Below the pieces are notes generated by a model that was not told the origin of the DNA, did no database searches, and saw only the letters and a program-made list of their open reading frames with translations. The position numbers were made by a program, and so were the translations under genes. 6,013 nucleotides of DNA from Rhizobiaceae bacterium (GTDB lineage Bacteria; Pseudomonadota; Alphaproteobacteria; Rhizobiales; Rhizobiaceae): the NCBI GenBank assembly GCA_028865845.1, contig JAGWJK010000306.1, positions 1 to 6,013 of the forward strand. Direction: 5' to 3'. This document shows positions 1-4,484 of the stretch, one piece after another. The first letter of the stretch is position 1; the number at the start of each line of letters is the position of its first letter.

Positions 1-2
1 GC

Positions 3-71
3 TGGTCGCCGCGTTACACGGTCGACGGGGGAATCCGGATGACGGTCGCGGCACTTCTCAAAGGACGCTAG
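3..71 (+). CDS. C-terminal tail of a probable NAD-dependent sugar-nucleotide epimerase/dehydratase (partial, 5' end outside window)
   Basis: Reading from base 3 gives 22 residues, WSPRYTV-DGGIRMTV-AALLKGR, then a TAG stop at 69-71. The pattern W-x-P-x-(Y/V)-x-(L/V)-x-x-G-(I/L)-x-x-T-(V/I) is the usual last helix of extended short-chain dehydrogenases such as sugar-nucleotide epimerases and 4,6-dehydratases; the GalE in this same window ends similarly (GWSPKYDLSRIIESAWNW). The catalytic part lies outside the window, so the substrate cannot be named. The gene converges on the nucleotide-sugar dehydrogenase, with 105 bp between the stops, which fits a surface-polysaccharide precursor locus. Only a short tail is visible, so the family call is inference. 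A chance open frame is the alternative. Confidence 0.45.
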   Translation, partial: WSPRYTVDGGIRMTVAALLKGR

Positions 72-120
72 CGGTCCAGAACGGTTCAGCTTTTCTTCGA
101 AGCCGTGAGCTGCTCCATCT

Positions 121-135
121 TTGCGCTTTTCGCAA
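121..135. terminator. Small hairpin between convergent genes (possible weak bidirectional terminator)
   Basis: TTGCG (121-125) and CGCAA (131-135) form a 5-bp stem around a CTTTT loop, in the gap between the stops of the left-edge gene and the dehydrogenase. There is no real U-tract on either side, so termination is only a possibility. I see nothing else in the 72-176 gap. Confidence 0.2.
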
Positions 136-176
136 TTCCTGACGGAAGACCGCTGCGCACTTTTCCTGGAATTGCT

Positions 177-1466
177 TTACAGGCTCCAGACCGAATGGCC
201 TCGCAGCAGCGGATTGTTCGGATCGAGCGCGGCTTTCACGTCGACGACGACGCCGCTGCCATCGAGCAGCTTGAGGATGTCGGCGGCATTGTCGGCGAGA
301 TAGGATTTGTGCGGCACGGCGAGCACGACGGCATCGAGCGGGCCGAAATCGGCAAGCGCCACCAGCCGCACGCCATATTCCTCTTCCGCTTCGCGGTGGC
401 TGGCCATCGGATCATGCACCATCGGCTCCAGGCCGAACTGGTGCAGCTCGCGGATGATGTCGGGAACGCGGCTGTTGCGCAGATCGGGTACGTTTTCCTT
501 GAAGGTCAGGCCGAAAATACCGATTTTCGCGCCGTTGATTGGCTTCTGTGCCGAGACCAGCATCTTGATGAGCTTCTGGGCGATGAAGGCGCCCATGCCG
601 TCGTTGATGCGCCGGCCGGAGAGAATGACTTCGGGGTGATAGCCGAGTTCTTCCGCCTTGGCGGTCAGGTAATAGGGGTCGACGCCGATGCAATGGCCGC
701 CGACCAGACCGGGCGTAAAGGGCAGGAAATTCCACTTCGTCCGCGCCGCCTTCAGGACATCGGCCGTGCGGATGTCCATCTTTTCGAAGATGATCGAAAG
801 CTCGTTCATGAGGGCGATGTTGAGGTCGCGCTGGGTGTTTTCGATCACCTTGGCGGCTTCCGCCACCTTGATGCTCGGCGCGCGGTGGATGCCGGCCTCG
901 ACGACCGCGCTATAGACGGCGGCGATCCTTTCTAGCGTTTCCTCGTTGTCGCCGGCCACGACCTTCACGATTCGCTCGAAGGTATGCTCCTTGTCGCCGG
1001 GATTGATGCGCTCCGGCGAATAGCCGACGTGAAAATCCTCTCCCTGGCGCAGGCCCGAGATTTCGGCCAGCACCGGGCCGCAGACTTCTTCGGTAACACC
1101 GGGATAGACGGTCGATTCGTAGACGACGATGGCGCCCTTCTTCAGCGCCTTGCCGACGGTGCGTGACGCCGAGATCATCGGCCTCAGATCCGGCTGGCGG
1201 TTGCGGTCGATCGGTGTCGGGACCGCGACGATGAAAATATCCCTGTCTTCGAGGTCCTGCATCTCGCTGGTGATGCGCAGCGTGGTTTCCTTGAGGCGCG
1301 CGGACGCAACCTCTCTCGTGTCGTCTTCCCCCGCCTTCAGCGCCGCGACGCGCGAGGCTTTGATATCGAAGCCGACCACATCCGGAAATTTCCCGGCAAG
1401 TGCGATCGCCACCGGCAATCCGACATAACCCAAACCAATGACAGCAATCTTTTCGCTCAATGCCAC
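177..1466 (-). CDS. tviB: UDP-N-acetylhexosamine 6-dehydrogenase, TviB/VipA/WbpA-type nucleotide-sugar dehydrogenase
   Basis: A cytoplasmic NAD-dependent enzyme that oxidises C6 of a UDP-sugar twice, giving a UDP-hexuronic acid for capsule, O-antigen or exopolysaccharide. Visible are an N-terminal Rossmann motif GLGYVGLP (residues 11-18), VPTPID (82-87), ESTVYPG (117-123), YSPERINPG (149-157), the lysine/asparagine segment VAEAAKVIENTQRDLNIAL (201-219), the catalytic cysteine C259 in GGHCIGVDPYY, and the C-terminal nucleotide-binding motif FGLTFKENVPDLRNSR (318-333). Its 429 residues are a full family length, and the C-terminus (VVVDVKAALDP...) is intact. The ENTQRDLNIAL and SPERINPGDK signatures fit the TviB/WbpA/WbpO group, which uses UDP-GlcNAc or UDP-GalNAc, better than UDP-glucose dehydrogenase (Ugd/RkpK); which of these substrates it uses cannot be read from the sequence. 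The start is uncertain: GTG at 1464-1466 lies only 3 nt from a GAGG (1470-1473), while an in-frame TTG at 1458-1460 lies 9 nt from it. Confidence 0.92.
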   Translation of the reverse strand: MALSEKIAVIGLGYVGLPVAIALAGKFPDVVGFDIKASRVAALKAGEDDTREVASARLKETTLRITSEMQDLEDRDIFIVAVPTPIDRNRQPDLRPMISASRTVGKALKKGAIVVYESTVYPGVTEEVCGPVLAEISGLRQGEDFHVGYSPERINPGDKEHTFERIVKVVAGDNEETLERIAAVYSAVVEAGIHRAPSIKVAEAAKVIENTQRDLNIALMNELSIIFEKMDIRTADVLKAARTKWNFLPFTPGLVGGHCIGVDPYYLTAKAEELGYHPEVILSGRRINDGMGAFIAQKLIKMLVSAQKPINGAKIGIFGLTFKENVPDLRNSRVPDIIRELHQFGLEPMVHDPMASHREAEEEYGVRLVALADFGPLDAVVLAVPHKSYLADNAADILKLLDGSGVVVDVKAALDPNNPLLRGHSVWSL

Positions 1467-1599
1467 ATACCTCGACCAATCGACCCGGATTAGCCCAAAC
1501 CCAGGCCCGATGTCAGCGCAAATCTTTGTTCGGAAGCGTCAATTCAGGTGCAAGTCAAATCAATGTGAATATCAGGTCCCGGCTTTGCAATAGGCGCGA

Positions 1600-1615
1600 C
1601 GGCGGCGCGCCGCCG
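1600..1615. repeat. 16-bp perfect GC palindrome in the divergent intergenic region
   Basis: CGGCGGCGCGCCGCCG reads identically on both strands with no spacer, centred between 1607 and 1608. It lies about 85 bp upstream of the b561 Shine-Dalgarno and about 135 bp upstream of the dehydrogenase start. It could be an operator or a cruciform-prone site, or simply a consequence of high GC. No regulator family is recognised from it. Confidence 0.4.
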
Positions 1616-1685
1616 GGAGATTGCCGATCTTTCCCGGGCGACCGAATAAAGCGGGCATCAGGGGTGTTTGCGTCTCGTCCTTCCC

Positions 1686-1691
1686 AAGGAG
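1686..1691 (+). promoter_or_regulatory. Shine-Dalgarno that sets the original b561 start at ATG 1702
   Basis: AAGGAG lies 10 nt before ATG 1702-1704, a strong ribosome-binding site. The ATG at 1748, which opens the uninterrupted b561 frame, has no such site before it. This is the main evidence that the gene originally began at 1702 and is now out of frame. Confidence 0.65.
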
Positions 1692-1701
1692 ATCGAAAAT
1701 C

Positions 1702-2269
1702 ATGAGCAATTTCAAGATGCCCAGCGCCGATAACCGATCCGCGCGCTATGACCGTTTTTACCATCTCGCTGCATTGGCTGACCGCGCTTCTGGTCATCAC
1801 GTTGTTCGGGACGTCGCAGATCTGGGGCTTCTTTGCCCGCGGTACGCCGTTACGCCTCGGGCTTATTTCATTTCACATTTCGCTCGGCATTCTGCTTTCG
1901 GCCGTTCTTATCCTGCGCATCGTCTGGCGGCTCTCGACGCATCGGCGCACTGCGCCGGCTGTCTCCGGGCTTCAACACGTCGTGGCAACGGCGGTGCACC
2001 TGCTGCTCTACGCACTGATGATCTCGCAGGTTTCCTACGGGTTTCTGATGCGTTGGGCCTCTGGCAATCTGCCGAGCTTTTTCGGCCTGTTTTCCGTTCC
2101 GCCTTTGGTGGTCGTCGACCCTGCGACCCGGCACGTGATCAGCGAACTCCACGATCTGACCGGCTGGGCGATCATTGCCGTTGCCGGCATCCATGCCGCT
2201 GCGGCCTTGCTGCATCACTACGTACTTCGCGACCGCGTGCTGCTGCGAATGATGCCGGCGCGCGGATAG
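1702..2269 (+). pseudogene. Cytochrome b561 (CybB-type membrane dihaem protein) with an apparent N-terminal frameshift
   Basis: An inner-membrane b-type cytochrome thought to move electrons between quinone or superoxide and other carriers. The uninterrupted frame 1748-2269 (173 aa) has four hydrophobic segments (about 8-26, 38-60, 77-101, 138-158), candidate haem-ligand histidines (H9 in SLHWL, H43 in SFHISLG, H84 in TAVHLLLY, H149 in AGIHAAA), the family segment FFGLFSVPPLV (111-121) and the C-terminal LLHHYVLRD. The well-placed start is ATG 1702, whose frame gives MSNFKMPSADNRSARYDRF, a typical b561 N-terminus ending in RYDRF, and then goes wrong at a run of five T (1755-1759). Removing one T joins RYDRF directly to TISLHWL and gives 188 aa. 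This is either a real frameshift, a sequencing error, or a case where ATG 1748 is used; that start loses only about 15 cytoplasmic residues and keeps every histidine. Stop TAG 2267-2269. The family call is secure; pseudogene status is not. Confidence 0.75.
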
Positions 2270-2295
2270 GCTTGGCAGGGAGGCTTTTCCGGCCG

Positions 2296-2329
2296 ATGCC
2301 GCGACAAATCGCATTGTCGCGGCATTTTT
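2296..2329 (+). terminator. Strong Rho-independent terminator after cytochrome b561
   Basis: A perfect 12-bp stem, ATGCCGCGACAA (2296-2307) with TTGTCGCGGCAT (2314-2325), encloses a 6-nt loop (ATCGCA) and runs into TTTTT (2325-2329). It begins 27 nt after the b561 stop. It separates b561 transcription from the small gene that follows, so the 62-aa gene needs its own promoter or readthrough. Confidence 0.9.
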
Positions 2330-2397
2330 CTCGAAACCTTATCGCTCCGAACTTATTTAGTGTTCTAAGACGTAATTCTTGGAATGCGTGGTTCGCG

Positions 2398-2586
2398 ATG
2401 CGTAACAGATATCTTGAACGTTTATATGCCAGGCGCGCCGAGCTGGAATCGAAGCTAGAGCTGCATATAGCACGCTATTGTTTTGGTGATGAAGAGGTCG
2501 ATGACGGAACCGAGGTGGATCTGCAAAACAGGATCGACGAAGTGACCGACGAAATCGCCGCCCTCGAAAAACATCACGACTTCTAG
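2398..2586 (+). CDS. Small acidic helical protein of unknown function (62 aa)
   Basis: I do not recognise a family. The 62 residues suggest two amphipathic, highly charged helices (about 3-27 and 39-58) joined by an acidic turn, FGDEEVDDG (29-37): a probable antiparallel helical hairpin or short coiled coil, with no signal peptide or membrane segment. One cysteine (C28) lies at the turn. The start chosen is ATG 2398; the only purine-rich element upstream is GGA at 2381-2383, so the ribosome site is weak. The first half uses codons uncommon in the rest of the window (AGA, TTA, CTA, ATA), and the 60 bp before it are AT-rich by local standards. It has the b561 terminator upstream and a hairpin downstream, so it looks like a monocistronic unit. 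Coding status is supported by a heptad-like pattern and charge alternation that out-of-frame translation would not be expected to give, but a chance frame cannot be excluded. Confidence 0.6.
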   Translation: MRNRYLERLYARRAELESKLELHIARYCFGDEEVDDGTEVDLQNRIDEVTDEIAALEKHHDF

Positions 2587-2616
2587 CGCCGCCATCGGTT
2601 TTATGTGCAGGCCTTT

Positions 2617-2638
2617 CGCCGGTGTCTCGACACCGGCG
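2617..2638 (+). terminator. GC-rich hairpin after the 62-aa gene (possible terminator)
   Basis: CGCCGGTGT (2617-2625) and ACACCGGCG (2630-2638) form a perfect 9-bp stem with a CTCG tetraloop, 30 nt past the stop of the small gene and about 50 nt before the DUF1275 start. It is followed by CCGTTTCC and not by a clean U-tract, so it may terminate weakly, or act as an mRNA-stabilising or leader structure. Confidence 0.4.
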
Positions 2639-2690
2639 CCGTTTCCGCGGGATAACTCGAAGCTGTTTTCACGCCGAGACGAGGTCGCCG

Positions 2691-3374
2691 ATGAAGCCGA
2701 GCCTGCCCACCCTCATGAGCATCAATGGCGGTTTCGTCGATACTGCGGGCTTCCTTGCCCTGCAGGGCCTGTTCACGGCCCATGTCACCGGCAATTTCGT
2801 TACCTTCGGGGCGTCGATGGTGCTTGGGACATCGGGCGCGACGGCAAAGCTTCTCGCGCTTCCGGTCTTCTGCATCATCGTCATTATCGTTCGGCTGCTT
2901 GCGGATGTTTTGACGCAGCGCGCCTTGCCGGTGTTGCGGTCGATGCTGATCCTGAAGTTCCTGCTGCTGGCGCTTGCAGCGATTTTCGCTATCAGCTTCG
3001 GCCCTTTTTTGAGTGGCGACGGCTGGCGTGCCATCCTCACGGGGATGACGCTGGTTTCCGCGATGGCCATCCAGAATGCGGTGCACCGCGTGCACCTTTC
3101 ATCCGCCCCGCCGACGACGCTGATGACGGGCACAACAACGCAGATCATGATTGATATCGCCGACCTCATCCGTGGGGGGACGCCCGTTGCACAGGCGGCG
3201 ATCCGCGCCCGGCTCGGTCGAATGAGCGCTGCGGTCGGTGGTTTTGCGTTCGGCTGCGCGGCAGCGGCAGTGCTGTTCATGTTCGCCGGCATGGAATGCT
3301 TCCTGCTGCCGCCGATCCTGGCTCTCACGGGTATCCTGATGCATGGCCGCGATGCAGAAACAAAGCCGGCCTAG
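2691..3374 (+). CDS. YoaK/DUF1275 family integral membrane protein
   Basis: A multi-pass inner-membrane protein of a widespread family whose substrate or function is not established. The 227 residues match the usual family size and begin with the diagnostic block INGGFVDTAGFLALQGLF followed by TAHVTGNFV (about residues 11-37), where G-x-V/F-D and H-x-T-G-N are the conserved signatures. Further hydrophobic segments lie at about 50-68, 82-103, 112-132 and 178-218. A second conserved block, AMAIQNAV followed by TTLMTGTTTQ (about 124-148), is also typical. The start is ATG 2691, preceded by GAGG (2681-2684) at 6 nt; the same frame stays open 23 codons further upstream through the hairpin at 2617-2638, but that stretch is arginine-rich, unlike the family, and is rejected. 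It is probably its own unit, with 126 bp before galE. Confidence 0.9.
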   Translation: MKPSLPTLMSINGGFVDTAGFLALQGLFTAHVTGNFVTFGASMVLGTSGATAKLLALPVFCIIVIIVRLLADVLTQRALPVLRSMLILKFLLLALAAIFAISFGPFLSGDGWRAILTGMTLVSAMAIQNAVHRVHLSSAPPTTLMTGTTTQIMIDIADLIRGGTPVAQAAIRARLGRMSAAVGGFAFGCAAAAVLFMFAGMECFLLPPILALTGILMHGRDAETKPA

Positions 3375-3405
3375 CCGGGCCGCTCAGAATGGGACTGGCG
3401 CTTCC

Positions 3406-3427
3406 GACGCAAATCGCGTCTTTCTCT
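3406..3427 (+). terminator. Possible short intrinsic terminator after DUF1275
   Basis: GACGC (3406-3410) and GCGTC (3416-3420) form a 5-bp stem around AAATC, followed by the T-rich TTTCTCTC. It sits 31 nt after the DUF1275 stop. The stem is short, so termination would be modest. Confidence 0.35.
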
Positions 3428-3430
3428 CGT

Positions 3431-3458
3431 CTTGCAACTCTTCTAGAGGTCTCTAAGT
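3431..3458 (+). promoter_or_regulatory. Candidate galE promoter with overlapping inverted repeat
   Basis: CTTGCA (3431-3436), a 16-nt spacer and CTAAGT (3453-3458) loosely match the rhizobial housekeeping pattern CTTGAC-N17-CTATAT. A small dyad, TAGAG-GT-CTCTA (3444-3455), overlaps the proposed -10 and could be an operator. Both are weak matches, made by eye, in the 126-bp gap before galE. Confidence 0.25.
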
Positions 3459-3500
3459 CTTGGCCCTGTTCAAGGGTAAGTCGTTTTCGAAAGGATGGAC

Positions 3501-4484
3501 ATGGCAGGGGAAACGGTTCTGGTGGTCGGCGGGGCAGGCTATATCGGCTCGCACACATGCCTGGATTTGGCGAACAAGGGCTTTCAGCCTGTCGTCTACG
3601 ACAATTTTTCGAATGGCCATCGCGAATTCGTCAAATGGGGTCCAGCGGAAGAGGGCGATATCAAGGATCGTGCCCGGCTGGACGAGGTGCTGGCAAAGCA
3701 CAAGCCGGCCGCCATCCTGCATTTCGCGGCGCTGATCGAGGTCGGCGAATCCGTCAAGGACCCGGTAGCGTTCTACGAGAACAATGTCATCGGCACGCTG
3801 ACGCTGCTTTCGGCGGCGCAGGCGGCGGGCGTGAAGGCTTTCGTCTTTTCCTCAACCTGCGCGACCTACGGCCTGCCGCAGAGCGTACCGCTCGATGAAA
3901 GCCACAGGCAGGTGCCGATCAACCCCTATGGCCGGACCAAATATATCGTCGAACAGGCTCTTGCCGACTACGACCAGTATACCGGCTTCCGTTCGGTGGT
4001 GCTGCGCTATTTCAATGCCGCTGGCGCCGATTTCGAAGGTCGCATCGGCGAGTGGCATACGCCGGAAACCCACGCCATCCCCTTGGCGATCGAAGCGGCT
4101 CTCGGCCGCCGCCAGGGCTTCAAGGTCTTCGGCAGCGATTACGATACGCGCGACGGAACCTGCGTGCGCGATTATATCCACGTGCTTGATCTCGCCGATG
4201 CGCATGTGCGGGCGGTGGAATACCTGCTGCGCGGTGGTGAATCGGTGGCACTGAACCTCGGTACCGGTACGGGTACGACGGTCAAGGAGCTGCTGTCGAC
4301 CATCGAAACCGTGTCCAACCGGCCGTTCCCGGTCGAATATGTCGGCCGCCGCGAGGGCGATTCGACGACGCTGGTCGCCAACAACGACAAGGCACGCGAT
4401 ATCCTCGGCTGGTCGCCGAAATACGACCTTTCCCGCATCATCGAATCCGCCTGGAACTGGCATGCCAAGTCCAACCAGCATTAA
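3501..4484 (+). CDS. galE: UDP-glucose 4-epimerase (GalE; ExoB in rhizobia)
   Basis: A cytoplasmic extended short-chain dehydrogenase that interconverts UDP-glucose and UDP-galactose with tightly bound NAD, supplying galactose for exopolysaccharide and lipopolysaccharide. Counting from ATG 3501 it has 327 residues, the usual GalE/ExoB length. Visible are the Rossmann motif GGAGYIGSH (10-18), YDNFSNGHREFV (33-44), HFAALIEVGESV (74-85), SSTCATYG (117-124; T119 is the catalytic Ser/Thr), the catalytic pair Y143/K147 in NPYGRTKY, RYFNAAGA (169-176), and the GalE-specific DYDTRDGTCVRDYIHVLDLADAH (213-235). An ATG at 3495 is also in frame, but the Shine-Dalgarno AAAGGA (3490-3495) overlaps it; spacing to ATG 3501 is a normal 5 nt, so 3501 is preferred. 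The 3' end overlaps the next gene by 23 nt, implying one transcript and coupled translation. Confidence 0.95.
   Translation: MAGETVLVVGGAGYIGSHTCLDLANKGFQPVVYDNFSNGHREFVKWGPAEEGDIKDRARLDEVLAKHKPAAILHFAALIEVGESVKDPVAFYENNVIGTLTLLSAAQAAGVKAFVFSSTCATYGLPQSVPLDESHRQVPINPYGRTKYIVEQALADYDQYTGFRSVVLRYFNAAGADFEGRIGEWHTPETHAIPLAIEAALGRRQGFKVFGSDYDTRDGTCVRDYIHVLDLADAHVRAVEYLLRGGESVALNLGTGTGTTVKELLSTIETVSNRPFPVEYVGRREGDSTTLVANNDKARDILGWSPKYDLSRIIESAWNWHAKSNQH

Larger units (their letters stand above)
1467..1701. promoter_or_regulatory. Divergent intergenic region between the dehydrogenase and cytochrome b561 genes
   Basis: This 235-bp gap must hold the promoters of both divergent genes. Neither shows a convincing -35/-10 pair. 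A weak candidate for b561 is TTGCCG (1621-1626), a 17-nt spacer and GAATAA (1644-1649). On the dehydrogenase side the minus strand reads TGAATTGAC and TGATTTGAC (plus-strand GTCAATTCA 1538-1546 and GTCAAATCA 1554-1562), two near-identical 9-mers offset by 16 bp; each contains a TTGAC resembling a -35 core, but neither is followed by a clear -10. A 16-bp palindrome lies at 1600-1615. No other gene is evident. Confidence 0.4.

Noticed and set aside
105..935. 276-codon plus-strand frame opposite the dehydrogenase
   Set aside because: It is a mirror of the well-supported dehydrogenase gene, rich in His, Asp and Arg, with no family motif.
1702..2586. A single 294-aa fusion reading from ATG 1702 into the 62-aa frame
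   Set aside because: Between the T-run and 2398 this frame is an out-of-frame reading of cytochrome b561, and it passes through a strong terminator hairpin. Its openness is a chance effect of base composition.
2622..2690. Upstream 23-codon extension of DUF1275
   Set aside because: It is Arg-rich, begins at a GTG inside the 2617-2638 hairpin, and lacks a ribosome site; GAGG placed before ATG 2691 fits much better.
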